Assembly (NCBI GenBank): GCA_022843465.1
Contig: JALHNO010000002.1
Span: 62,001-126,000 of the forward strand
DNA length: 64,000 nucleotides
DNA from: Pseudomonadota bacterium
Lineage (GTDB): Bacteria; Pseudomonadota; Gammaproteobacteria; Xanthomonadales; Ahniellaceae
Reading direction: 5' to 3'
This document shows positions 15,790 to 25,700 of the stretch, one piece after another (positions within the stretch are counted from its first letter, which is position 1; each line of letters opens with the position of its first letter). The position numbers and the translations under genes were made by a program. Under the pieces are notes generated by a model. That model made no database searches and had not been told where the DNA came from. It was given only the letters and a program-made list of their open reading frames with translations.

Positions 15790-16429
15790 GGACGCACTCC
15801 ATCCGGACCCGCGAAAGCCGCGCGACCGCAGGTTGGATCAGGCCATGCGAGGTGATCAGGGCAGCGCCACCGCGGCTGCTGTGGGTTTCCAGCAGGCGAT
15901 TGACCAGGACATGGCCGCTGTGATCGAGATTGGCATAGGGCTCATCGAGCAGCCACAGCGCTGCCGGTGCGATCAGCACGCCAGCGAGGGCGGCGCGCTT
16001 GCGCTGGCCGGCAGAGAGAAATCGCAGCGGCGTGTCCTCAAAGCCTTCGAGGCCGACGCTTTTCAGGCTGGACGCAATCGAAGTGCCCTTGCGCAGACCA
16101 TTGAGGCGCGCGGCAAAGCGCAGATTCTCGCGGGCACTGAGGTCAAACTTCAGCCCGCCATTGTGACCGAGATAGGCCAGCGCGCCGGGGCCGGCTTCGG
16201 CACGATCACTCCTGCTGATGCTGCCGGCGCTGGGCTCAAGCAGACCGGCCAGCACGCGCAGCAGGCTGGTCTTGCCACTGCCGTTGTCGCCTTCGACCAT
16301 CAGCACATCACCCGGATTCAGGCTGAGGTTCATCGGCCCAAACACCGGCTCATCGCCGCGCTGAAAGCACAGCGCCTCGGCGACGAGCAGGGGTGGAGCC
16401 AGAGCGTGGTCGGGATCGGACGCGTTCAC
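15782..16429 (-). CDS. ccmA: Haem exporter ATPase CcmA
   Basis: I choose the GTG at 16429 (215 residues), since sequence upstream in frame is arginine-rich and non-coding in character. The ribosome-binding site is weak, so the start is uncertain. All ABC ATPase motifs are present: Walker A GDNGSGKTS, the signature LSAGQRKRAALAG, Walker B LWLLDEPYANLD and a switch histidine (ITSHG). It powers release of holo-CcmE. It is the first gene of the nine-gene ccm operon and is divergent from the subtilase gene, so the operon promoter should lie in 16430-16650. Confidence 0.93.
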   Translation of the reverse strand: MNASDPDHALAPPLLVAEALCFQRGDEPVFGPMNLSLNPGDVLMVEGDNGSGKTSLLRVLAGLLEPSAGSISRSDRAEAGPGALAYLGHNGGLKFDLSARENLRFAARLNGLRKGTSIASSLKSVGLEGFEDTPLRFLSAGQRKRAALAGVLIAPAALWLLDEPYANLDHSGHVLVNRLLETHSSRGGAALITSHGLIQPAVARLSRVRMECVHA

Positions 16430-16653
16430 TGGTTCGAGCAGGCTGGCGCCGCAGGGCAGGGCGCACTCAAGTCCGCAATCGTATCGGCTTGCGCGGGCAA
16501 GCGTCCATGATCTTCGGCCCCCGCATTGGCGCAGACGACGCGCAAGCCTGCGTGCCGCCTGAATTTTTGCCATCGCGTGCGCCAGCAGGCTGAGCCACGC
16601 CGGCCTGCTGTGCGATCATCGGGCTTCGGATGGGAAAGTGCAGGAGCGGCAAG

Positions 16654-19600
16654 ATGCGCATCACAAGTATTTTTCCGGGGCTGGTTGCCTCCTTGCTTTC
16701 GGTGGTGCCGGTCGGAACCATGGCGGAGACGCCGGACGCGGTCTATATCGTCAATCTGATCGATCCCCCTGCGGTTCGTTTCGACTCGGTCGATCAGGTT
16801 GCCAAAGCAAAATCCCTCAAGCTCAGACCGACGTCGCGCACGGCCACCGGCGCGCGCCGATTCGACGCTGCGGCCGCCGATTCGGTGCGCTATGCCGAAT
16901 ATCTGCAGGCTGAGCAGGATGCCGTACTGACACAGGCACAAGTCCGATTCAAACGCACTCTGCAGCCGCGTCATCGCTACCAGTGGCTGAGCAATGGCTT
17001 TGCGCTGGAGATGAGCGCTGATGAGGCGCAGGCGATGGCGGCGCTGCCGGGTGTTGCCGGCGTTCAGAAGGATTACAAGCAGAAGTTGCATACCGATGCC
17101 GGCCCGCAGTGGATCGGTGCCGAGGCGCTGTGGAATGGCACCGTGCCGGGCAGTCTGGTGCGCACCCGCGGTGAGGGCATCATCGTCGGTGTGATCGATA
17201 CCGGCATCAATGCTGCTCATCCCGCATTCGCCGATGTCGCCAGCGACGGCTACAACCACAGCAATCCGCGCGGCAGCCGGCTTGGCCTGTGTCTGAATTC
17301 AGGCGAGACCCGCTGCAACGACAAGCTGATCGGGATCTACGACTTCGTCAATGAGCCCAATAGTCAGACCGGCGCCGATATCGATGGCCACGGTTCGCAT
17401 GTGGCGAGCACGGTGGTGGGCAATCCCTATCCCGCGATCGGCGCCAATGGGCCGCTGCCGATCAATCTTTCCGGTGTTGCGCCGCGCGCCAATCTGGTCA
17501 GCTACAAGGGCTGCGGTACCGATGATATCCAGTGCCCGTTTTCGGCTACCAATGCAGCGCTCGATCGTGCCGTGGCCGATGGCGTAGACGTCGTCAATTA
17601 TTCGATCGGCGGGCCTGAGCGGGGCGCCTGGGATGGCATCCAGAGCGCGGGATCGGTGGACGGAGAGGAACTGTTCCTCAATCTGCGTGAGGCCGGCATC
17701 GTCGGCGTAGTGTCGGCAGGCAATGAAGGACCCGTCGCGGGCAGCATGACCTCGCCGTCAGCCGCGCCCTGGGTAATCTCGGCCGCCAATATCACCAGCA
17801 ACCGCAGCTTCCGCAATGTACTTGAAAATGTGACGGGAACTGGCGTTGCAACACCGCAACAGTTTGCCGGTGTCGGTCTTACCGATGCGCTGCCGCAGCG
17901 CCCGATCGTGCATGCCAAGGATTTTGGTGATGCCGATTGCGGGTCCGGCACGCTGGAGAATCCAATCAATCCATTTCCGCCGGGCACCTTCAGCGGCCAG
18001 ATCGTGATCTGCGTCCGCGGCACCTATGCCCGGGTCGACAAGGGCAAGCATGTGCAGCAGTCCGGCGCCGGCGGCATGATCCTGGTCAATACTGCGCTGG
18101 AGGGCGAGTCCGTTGTTGCTGATGAGCACTTCCTGCCGGCGGTGCATCTGGGCGAGCAGGCCGGCGCTCAGCTCCAGACAATCGTGGAATCGGCGCGACT
18201 TGCCAGTGGCCAGGTCACTGGCAACATCAGTGGCGCCACCCGCGTGCTCGGAGCCGGTGATGCATTGAACTCCAGTTCCAGTCGCGGCCCGACCCTGCGC
18301 TACGACGGTGTGCTGAAACCGTCGATTGCGGCGCCCGGTACCGGCATCCTGGCCGCTTCGCACCAGCAGAATCGTTATGCGATCTTGACCGGTACCTCGA
18401 TGGCTGCGCCGCATATCGCCGGTGCCGCGGCCCTGCTGCTGGCGGCGCATCCGAGCTGGAGCGTCGATCATGTCGAGACGGCTCTGCTCGGAACCGCTTC
18501 GCCCACCCTGGTGCTGCCCGGTGGCACGACGCCCGCAGGAATTGTGCAGGGTGGTGCCGGCCGCGTCGATCTGGTGGCGGCGGTTCGTGCCGGCCTGCAT
18601 CTTCGCAATACCCGCGCCAGTTTTGTCGCGGCCAATCCGCAACTGGGCGGCGATCCGCGTACCTTGAATCTGCCGGGTATCCAGACTGCGCAGTGCAACG
18701 AGATCTGCACCTTCACGCGCACCGTCCATGACAATGGCACGGGTGGCAGCTGGCAGGCCAGTGGCGAGGCCAATCACGGCGCCGTGGTCAGCGTCTCGCC
18801 CAGCCAGTTCACGCTGGCTCCGGGTGGCAACCAGGTGCTGCAGATCTCGGTCGATGTGCGGGCTTCCAGCGCGGTCGGTTACTGGATCGATGGTGGTGTG
18901 CGCCTGCGCGCCAGTCACGCCTCCGATCTGGTGCTGCCGGTTTCGGTATTTGCGCGTCCGGGCGCCGTGCCCGAGGTGCTGAGCATCGATACCGATGCCG
19001 ATGCCGGAAAATCGACCTTGGTGCTCAGTGGCCTGGTCGCCTTGCCGGATGCCAGTTTCCTGGATACCACGGTGGCCATCGTGACGCCGGAATCGGTGAC
19101 TCTGCAGGTCGATACCGATGATCGCAACGATGCCTTCAACAACAGCGGCGGCTTTCAGAATTTCCGTCTGCTCAGCAAACCGGCAGGTGCCGGCAGCAGC
19201 GGCCGGATCTATGCCGAGTCCACTGCGATCGGCGCGCGCGTATACATCGGCCGCGATACCGATGGCAGCGGCAGTCCGCAGTCCTACGAGATGCTCTGTC
19301 GCAGTGCCGATTCGCTGACCGCTTCGCGCTGTGCCCTCGATGCCGACTGGTCAGGGGCTGCAACGCGTTACTGGGTACTCGTGCACAACGAACGCGGCAG
19401 CCTGACCAACACCACGATCAGCGTGATGAACGTGATGAAGGAAGGCGATGCGGATACTTCGCTGGTGGTCTCCGGACCGCGCCGGATTGCGCGTCAGACC
19501 AATATCCCGATCCAGGTCGGCTGGAAACTGCCGCAATTGCGCGTTGGCGATATCGCAATGGCCTCGATCCGGATCGGTGCTGATCGCAACAATATCGGTG

Positions 19601-20775
19601 CGGTCGGTGACATTCCGCTGATCATCAGGCGCACCGCCGCCAGTACGCCCAAACCCATCGTGCTGGACGGTCGTGGCGAGACGCTGAAGCTGCGGCTCGA
19701 GCCCGGTCAGGCACACGAGCGCATGGTGATCGATATTCCACCCAATGCCGAGTCGCTGACGGTGACCACATCGGGCACCAGCGGTGAGATCGACCTCTAT
19801 GTTGCCAAGGCCACCGCTGGCCCAACGCCGCCGGAGTTCGCGCCGGCGCCGGCGCGCGGACTGGCTCAGGGCACGTCAATTCATCCCGGTGTCGCCGGGC
19901 AAGTCGTGCTGCTGTTCTCCGGATCGCCGGGTCTGCCGGCGGGTCGCTGGTATGTCACCCCGGTCAACAACGGACCAGGCTCAACCGAATTCACACTCAG
20001 TGTCAGCATGACCAGCGCGGGCGCAATTACCCAGCCCGGCGACAATGCCTATCGCAATCCCACGCGCAGCGGCCATGGCGTCTACCTCGCCAAGGCCGAT
20101 AGCGTCTGGGTGGCGACCTGGTACACCTATGAGGCCAATGGGGCGCCGGTCTGGTATCTCGCCAGCGGCGCGCCGCCGGCACCCAACGACGGCGTCTGGT
20201 CGGCGCCGCTGCTGCGCTTCGGCTGGAACGGCACCACGGTCGGCAATGGCTCGTTCGCCAATTCCGTGGGCAAGGTGATCCTCACCTTTGATGGCAATGG
20301 CGGCTACACGTACTCCTGGCTGCTCAATGGCGAGTACGGCAGTGAGCCGATGAGCACGATTGCGGCGCTGGGTTGCCCAGGCACCGGCGCGGCACAGCGT
20401 TCGATCAGTGGTGCCTGGTACGCCCCCGACAATGGCGGCTGGGGCCTGTTCCTGTTTGCCTTTCCGAGCGGCAATGATTTCATCGATGCCAATGCGATCT
20501 ATGTCTACGATGATCTCGGCAATCCGCGCTGGCTGCTCGCCGGCGGCCTGATCAGCGAGCCGCAGCTGACCGTGCAGCAGTACACCGGCTTCTGTCCGAC
20601 TTGCGCGTTTGCGCCGGTCAGTCCGACCGCGGTGGGCACGCTCGGCCGAACCTATGCGACCTCGGCCACCGGCACCCATACGATCAGCGCCAACTATGTC
20701 AATCAGATTCCCGGTGGCTGGAGCGCCGCGAAAAATACCTTCAAGCTGACGCGCGATATTCCCTGTCCAGAGTAA
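16654..20775 (+). CDS. Secreted subtilisin-like serine protease (S8) with duplicated C-terminal module
   Basis: The product is 1373 residues from the ATG at 16654, which has AGGAG seven bases upstream and gives a signal peptide ending near GTMAE. Domains in order are: I9-type propeptide (about 93-148); catalytic domain with D182 (VIDTG), H246 (DGHGSH) and S582 (GTSMAAPH); an inserted PA domain (about 443-512, GQIVICVRGTYARV); beta-sandwich regions; a PPC-like domain (about 1005-1125); then two copies of a Trp/Tyr-rich module. Module 1 (about 1130-1235) contains SGHGVYLAKADSVWVATWYT, and module 2 (about 1250-1373) contains GAWYAPDNGGWGLFLFAF. The protease is probably self-processed and extracellular, degrading protein for nutrition. 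It stands alone between ccmA and a convergent kynurenine monooxygenase gene. Confidence 0.93.
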   Translation: MRITSIFPGLVASLLSVVPVGTMAETPDAVYIVNLIDPPAVRFDSVDQVAKAKSLKLRPTSRTATGARRFDAAAADSVRYAEYLQAEQDAVLTQAQVRFKRTLQPRHRYQWLSNGFALEMSADEAQAMAALPGVAGVQKDYKQKLHTDAGPQWIGAEALWNGTVPGSLVRTRGEGIIVGVIDTGINAAHPAFADVASDGYNHSNPRGSRLGLCLNSGETRCNDKLIGIYDFVNEPNSQTGADIDGHGSHVASTVVGNPYPAIGANGPLPINLSGVAPRANLVSYKGCGTDDIQCPFSATNAALDRAVADGVDVVNYSIGGPERGAWDGIQSAGSVDGEELFLNLREAGIVGVVSAGNEGPVAGSMTSPSAAPWVISAANITSNRSFRNVLENVTGTGVATPQQFAGVGLTDALPQRPIVHAKDFGDADCGSGTLENPINPFPPGTFSGQIVICVRGTYARVDKGKHVQQSGAGGMILVNTALEGESVVADEHFLPAVHLGEQAGAQLQTIVESARLASGQVTGNISGATRVLGAGDALNSSSSRGPTLRYDGVLKPSIAAPGTGILAASHQQNRYAILTGTSMAAPHIAGAAALLLAAHPSWSVDHVETALLGTASPTLVLPGGTTPAGIVQGGAGRVDLVAAVRAGLHLRNTRASFVAANPQLGGDPRTLNLPGIQTAQCNEICTFTRTVHDNGTGGSWQASGEANHGAVVSVSPSQFTLAPGGNQVLQISVDVRASSAVGYWIDGGVRLRASHASDLVLPVSVFARPGAVPEVLSIDTDADAGKSTLVLSGLVALPDASFLDTTVAIVTPESVTLQVDTDDRNDAFNNSGGFQNFRLLSKPAGAGSSGRIYAESTAIGARVYIGRDTDGSGSPQSYEMLCRSADSLTASRCALDADWSGAATRYWVLVHNERGSLTNTTISVMNVMKEGDADTSLVVSGPRRIARQTNIPIQVGWKLPQLRVGDIAMASIRIGADRNNIGAVGDIPLIIRRTAASTPKPIVLDGRGETLKLRLEPGQAHERMVIDIPPNAESLTVTTSGTSGEIDLYVAKATAGPTPPEFAPAPARGLAQGTSIHPGVAGQVVLLFSGSPGLPAGRWYVTPVNNGPGSTEFTLSVSMTSAGAITQPGDNAYRNPTRSGHGVYLAKADSVWVATWYTYEANGAPVWYLASGAPPAPNDGVWSAPLLRFGWNGTTVGNGSFANSVGKVILTFDGNGGYTYSWLLNGEYGSEPMSTIAALGCPGTGAAQRSISGAWYAPDNGGWGLFLFAFPSGNDFIDANAIYVYDDLGNPRWLLAGGLISEPQLTVQQYTGFCPTCAFAPVSPTAVGTLGRTYATSATGTHTISANYVNQIPGGWSAAKNTFKLTRDIPCPE

Positions 20776-20780
20776 GTACG

Positions 20781-20849
20781 CGCCGGCCGAGTGCCGGCGG
20801 CAGCCCTCGAGATCGCCTGTCGAATCGGGGCGCGCGCCGCGCGTGCCCC
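20781..20849. terminator. Two GC-rich hairpins between convergent genes
   Basis: CGCCGGC (20781-20787) pairs perfectly with GCCGGCG (20793-20799). A second hairpin spans 20827-20849 with outer arms GGGGC and GCCCC. Neither is followed by a T-run. Their place between the convergent subtilase and kynurenine monooxygenase genes suggests transcript 3' ends, but they are not canonical intrinsic terminators. Confidence 0.4.
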
Positions 20850-20854
20850 TGCGG

Positions 20855-22195
20855 CTAGATCTCGCTGAGTTCGCTGCGGATGCGTTGATCGGCCAGTGCA
20901 AGATCAATCCTGTCGACCCCGGTCACCACCTCGGTCAGATCATGCAGCAGGCGCGACTGCACCAGGCCGCGGGCCTGTGCCTGGGCATACGGAATGCGGC
21001 GGAAGCTGACCATGGCATAGCGCGGCACGAATCGCGTCGGATGGCGATCAGCGAGCAGGCGTTCGACTTTTTTCATCAGTTGATAGCGGTCATCGGCGAC
21101 GGCATCGCGCATCTCGATGTAGTTCTCCAGCGCCATGTCGGCGATGGCCTGGGCATTGGGCTTGCGGCGGGCCTCGAATTCGCCGAACACCCAGGCGAGA
21201 TCGTCGGACTGGCCGAGCAGGGCATCGAGTTCGACGCAGTCCTCGAAGGCGCAGTTCATGCCCTGGCCGTGAAAGGGCACCAGGGCATGCGCGGCATCGC
21301 CGATCAGCACGGCCTCGCCACCGCGATGCCAATGCTCCAGACGCAGGGTGCCGAGCATGCCGGTCGGGTTGTCGGCGAAGTCGGCTTCCAGATCGGCCAA
21401 TAGCGGCACCGCATCGGGGAAGTCACGGGCAAAGAAATCACGCACCGCAGCGGCGTCGGTCAGCTGATCGAAGCCGGGATCGCCTTCGTTGGGCAGGAAC
21501 AGGGTGACCGTGAACGAGCCATCGACATTGGGGAGGGCGATCAGCATGTAGCCGCCACGCGGCCAGATATGCAGGGCATTGCGCTCGATCCGGAAGCCGC
21601 CGCCGGCTTTGGCCGGAATCGACAATTCCTTGTAGCCATGGCCCAGGGGTTCGAAGTGCTCGCCCAGCGGACGCGCGGCATTCATCGCGGCGCGCAGTGC
21701 CGATCCGGCACCATCCGCGCCGATCAGGGCACGAAATCCATGCTCGCTGGTCTGACCTGTGCCGGAGATCGTGCGATAGCGGCGTCCGGCCCAATCGACC
21801 TGGTCGAGCCGTTCATCAAAGCGGATACGCGCGCCCGCGGCTTCCGCGGCATCAAGCAGGCTGATATTGAGGCCGCCGCGACTGACCGACCAGATCACCT
21901 CGCTGTCGTCGCGGCCGTAGCGCTGCAGGAAGGGCGGGTCCATGCCCTCGTGGATCATCCGGCCGCGCATCATCACGGCCTGTGCCATCACCACCGGTTC
22001 CAGTCCGGCCAGGCGCAGTCCATGCAGACCACGCTCGGCCAGGGCCAGATTGATCGAACGGCCGCCCTCGTAGCCGGTCCTGCGCGGATCGGGCCGGCGT
22101 TCGAACACCTCGACCGCCAGGCCGCGACGGGCCAGCAGGGTGGCGAGCAGGGCGCCGGCCAGCCCGGCGCCGGCAATCGTGATGGGCTGGGTCAT
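20855..22195 (-). CDS. kmo: Kynurenine 3-monooxygenase
   Basis: The 446-residue FAD-dependent hydroxylase starts at an ATG with GAGG upstream. It has the Rossmann motif GAGLAGALLATLLARRG, the ribose-binding EVFERRPDPR, the family signature GRSINLALAERG and the second FAD motif LIGDAAHALVPFHGQGMN. The C-terminal region has the conserved FVPRYAMVSF. It converts L-kynurenine, NADPH and O2 to 3-hydroxykynurenine in tryptophan degradation or de novo NAD synthesis. A hydrophobic C-terminal anchor, as in mitochondrial forms, is absent. No other kynurenine-pathway gene is in the window. It follows queF on the same strand after 52 bp, so co-transcription is possible. Confidence 0.92.
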   Translation of the reverse strand: MTQPITIAGAGLAGALLATLLARRGLAVEVFERRPDPRRTGYEGGRSINLALAERGLHGLRLAGLEPVVMAQAVMMRGRMIHEGMDPPFLQRYGRDDSEVIWSVSRGGLNISLLDAAEAAGARIRFDERLDQVDWAGRRYRTISGTGQTSEHGFRALIGADGAGSALRAAMNAARPLGEHFEPLGHGYKELSIPAKAGGGFRIERNALHIWPRGGYMLIALPNVDGSFTVTLFLPNEGDPGFDQLTDAAAVRDFFARDFPDAVPLLADLEADFADNPTGMLGTLRLEHWHRGGEAVLIGDAAHALVPFHGQGMNCAFEDCVELDALLGQSDDLAWVFGEFEARRKPNAQAIADMALENYIEMRDAVADDRYQLMKKVERLLADRHPTRFVPRYAMVSFRRIPYAQAQARGLVQSRLLHDLTEVVTGVDRIDLALADQRIRSELSEI

Positions 22196-22247
22196 GGCAG
22201 TCCTCGGGGTTCGGGGCGCGGGCGGGATCAGGGCAACAGGCGCGGGA

Positions 22248-22637
22248 TCAGGGCAGGGTAACCGCTGCGGGCGGTTTCCAGCCCTTCTTGCGGTGATCCG
22301 CGACCACGGTGGTGTAGATGCCGCCGCGCACGTACCACTCGGCGGTCAGCCGCATATAGCGCGGTTTGGTGGCCTTTACCAGGTCGTTCAGGATCCGGTT
22401 GGTGACTGCCTCGTGGAAGGCGCCCTCGTCCCGGTAGCTCCACATATAGAGCTTCAGTGACTTCAGCTCGACACAGGTCCGGTCGGCCACGTAGTCGATA
22501 TGCAGGGTGGCAAAGTCGGGCTGGCCGGTCTTCGGGCAGATGCAGCTGAACTCGGGAATCCGCATCCGGATGGTATAGTCGCGGCCCGGCTCCGGGTTCG
22601 GGAACGTTTCCAGCGTCTTCGACGGCTTGGTGCTCAC
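22248..22637 (-). CDS. queF: NADPH-dependent 7-cyano-7-deazaguanine reductase (QueF, short type)
   Basis: The 129-residue product starts at a GTG preceded by AAGGA with 8-bp spacing. It is a short T-fold QueF with the catalytic cysteine in [14 protein letters not shown] and the substrate-binding [20 protein letters not shown]. It reduces preQ0 to preQ1 in queuosine tRNA modification. The length fits the unimodular (Bacillus-type) form and not the longer bimodular E. coli form. No preQ1 riboswitch was recognised upstream. It is divergent from smc and upstream of the kynurenine monooxygenase gene. Confidence 0.95.
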   Translation of the reverse strand: MSTKPSKTLETFPNPEPGRDYTIRMRIPEFSCICPKTGQPDFATLHIDYVADRTCVELKSLKLYMWSYRDEGAFHEAVTNRILNDLVKATKPRYMRLTAEWYVRGGIYTTVVADHRKKGWKPPAAVTLP

Positions 22638-22748
22638 AGTCGAAATCCTTATTCATAAGTGGGGGCCGCGCAAGTTAGCGGATGCCTCCTCAGGCGGCAA
22701 TGTGCCCCGTCGGGGCAACCTTCACCCTGGCTTACCCATCGAGTCAAG

Positions 22749-25700
22749 ATGCGTCTCTCAACGATAAAACTCTCGGGCTTCAAGTCCTTTGTCGATCCGA
22801 CCACCCTGCACCTGCCGACCAATATGACCGGCATTGTCGGTCCCAATGGCTGCGGCAAGTCCAACATCATCGACGCCATCCGCTGGGTGATGGGCGAGAG
22901 CGCGGCCAGCCGGCTGCGCGGCGATGCCATCACCGACGTGATCTTCTCCGGCTCGGGCAATCGCAAGCCGGTCGGTTCGGCCCAGGTCGAGCTGATCTTC
23001 GACAACAGCGATGGCACGATCCAGGGCGAGTACGCCAGCTTCAACGAGATCTCGATCAAGCGCGCGGTCAGTCGCGATGGTCAGTCCAATTATTTCCTGA
23101 ACAACGGCCGCTGCCGGCGTCGCGATATCGTCGATGTGTTCCTCGGTACCGGCTTGGGCGCGCGCAGCTACTCGATCATCGAGCAGGGCATGATCTCGCA
23201 GATCGTCGAGGCGCGACCGGAGGACCTGCGTACCCATCTGGAGGAAGCCGCCGGCATCTCCAAGTACAAGGAACGCCGCAAGGAAACCGAATCGCGGATC
23301 AAGGCCACCCGCGAGAATCTGGCGCGCCTGAGCGATGTCCGCCAGGAAATCGACAAGCAGCTCGATCACTTGAACCGCCAGGCCAAGCAGGCCGAGCGCT
23401 ACCAGAAGCTCAAGGCCGATGCAGTGCGCGTCGAAGCCGAACTCAAGACCCTGCATCTGAATGCGCTGCGCAGCGAACTGGAGCAGCGCACCGAGGGGCT
23501 GAAAACCTTCGAGCTGCGCATCGAGGAGCTGACCGCCGGGCAACGCGCCGTCGAGGCACGCATCGAGTCCGAGCGCGCCACCCAGTTGGCGGCCAGCGAG
23601 CATTTCAACAGCATCCAGGCCGAGCTGTACCGGGTCGGCGGCGAGGTCGCGCGGGTCGAGCAGCAGATCAACTACAACCGTGATCTGGGCGAACGCCTGC
23701 AGCGCGCCGCGCGTGAAACCGACACTGCGATCGCCGAGCTCAACGAACATATCCACGCCGATCAGTCGCAGATCGAGGCCCTGCAGTTGTCGCTGGCCGA
23801 GTCCGAGCCGCAGATGGAAACCTACGAGTCCGAAGCCGAGGCCCGTGGCGAGGCCCTGCGCACGGCCGAGCAGGCGATCATCGACTGGCAGTCGCGCTGG
23901 GATGCCTATGCGCGCTCCAGCAGCGAGTCGGCGCAGGCCGCCGAGGTGGAACGCACGCGCCTGAACTTCATCGACAAGCAGAGTCTCGATGCTTCGCGTC
24001 GTCTTGAACAATTGCAGGATGAGCGCAAGCGCGCCGACGTCGATGCGATCCACGCCGCCGCCGAAGCCCTGCTGCTGCGCCAGGAAGAATTCAGGGAGCG
24101 CGTCGAAACCCTGACCGGCCTGCTCGACGAGCGCAAGCTGGCGCTCAGCGCCCTGCAGGATGAGTCACGCCTGAGCCAGACCCGGCTCAGCGAATCGCGC
24201 CAGCAATTGCAGGCGGCGCGCGGTCGGCTGGCCTCGCTCGAAGCCCTGCAGCATGCTGCCCTGGGTCAGGAAAAATCGCGCGCAGCCGAATGGCTGGCCA
24301 GTATCGATCTCGACAAGGGCGCCCGCCTCGGCGAAATACTCGAAGTCGACGAGGGCTGGGAAGCCGCCGTCGAGACCGTGCTCTCCGGCTGGCTGGATGC
24401 CGTGCTCAATGAGTCACCGTTGTCGGTGCTGTCCGAGCTTGAATCGCTCGGCGAAGCCAATGTCGCCCTGATGCATCCGGCCTCGGGTGGTACGCGGCCG
24501 AGCGGCAGTCTGGCCGACAAGGTACGCGGCCCGGCCGTGGTGTCTTCGCTGCTGGCACGCGTGCGCACCGCCGGATCGCTGGCCGAGGCCGAACGCATGG
24601 CGCCGGATCTCGCGCCCGATGAATCGGTGATCACCGCTGCCGGCGAGTGGATCGGGCGCGACTGGGTGCGGGTACTGCGTGCCAAGACCGCTCAGATGGG
24701 CGTGCTGGCGCGTGAACGCGAGATCCACGCGCTGCAGCAGAGCATCGCCGAACTCGAAAGCGCAATCGCCGATGTCGCCGCGCGCCAGGACACGCTGAAG
24801 CAGCAGATGCTCGACGCCGAACGCGAGCGTGACGATGCCCAGCGCGATCTCTATTCCAGCCATCGCCAGCTCGCCGAAATCGGCGGCCAAATCTCAAGCG
24901 AGCGCGGCAAGGTGGAATCCCTGCAGGCGCGCATGGGCAAGATATCCATCGAAATCGATGAACTGCACGCGCGTATCGATCAGGTCGAGACCGAGGCCCG
25001 CGAGGCCCGCGGCAAGCTCGATTTTGCCGTCGAGCGGATGGGTGATCTCGAAGAAGAACGCGCCCGTCTCGATCAGGAGCGCAGGCAATTGCTCGAGCGG
25101 CGCGAGGACGCCCGCGCGAACCAGCGCGAGGCCAGCGAAGCCGCGCATCAACTGGCCTTGCGGATGGAGTCCAAACGTTCGGCGCTGACCTCGCTGACGC
25201 AGTCGATCGGTCGCCTCAGCGGTCAGCTCGGCACGCTCGAGGCGCGCCGCGGCGAAATCGCCCAGCAGTTGGCCAACAGCAATGATCCCGGTGTGCAACT
25301 GGAAGCCGAGCTGCGCACCTACCTCGATCAACGCCTGCTGGTCGACCGCCAACTGGTGGAAGCGCGCAAGGCGCTGGAGGCGCGCGATCTCGCCTATCGC
25401 GAGATGGAAGCCGAACGCCACCGCATCGATCGCGACCTGAACGGCGTGCGCGAACGCGTCTCGGCACTGCGTCTGGAGGCGCAGGGTCTGGCGATGCGGG
25501 CGCAGACCCATGAGGAATCCATTGTCGCCGCCGGCTTTGACGCCAGTGCAGTTGCGACCGAGTTGCCGGCCGAGGCCAATGTCACGGATTGGCAGAGCCG
25601 ACTGGAAGATCTCGAGCAGAAGGCGCGACGTCTGGAACCGGTGAATCTGGCCGCGATCCAGGAATTCGCCGAGCAGTCGACCCGCAAGCAGTATCTGGAT

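Noticed and set aside
22638-22748. preQ1 riboswitch upstream of queF
   Set aside because: I could not find the pseudoknot pattern of preQ1-I or II aptamers in the 111-bp divergent gap.
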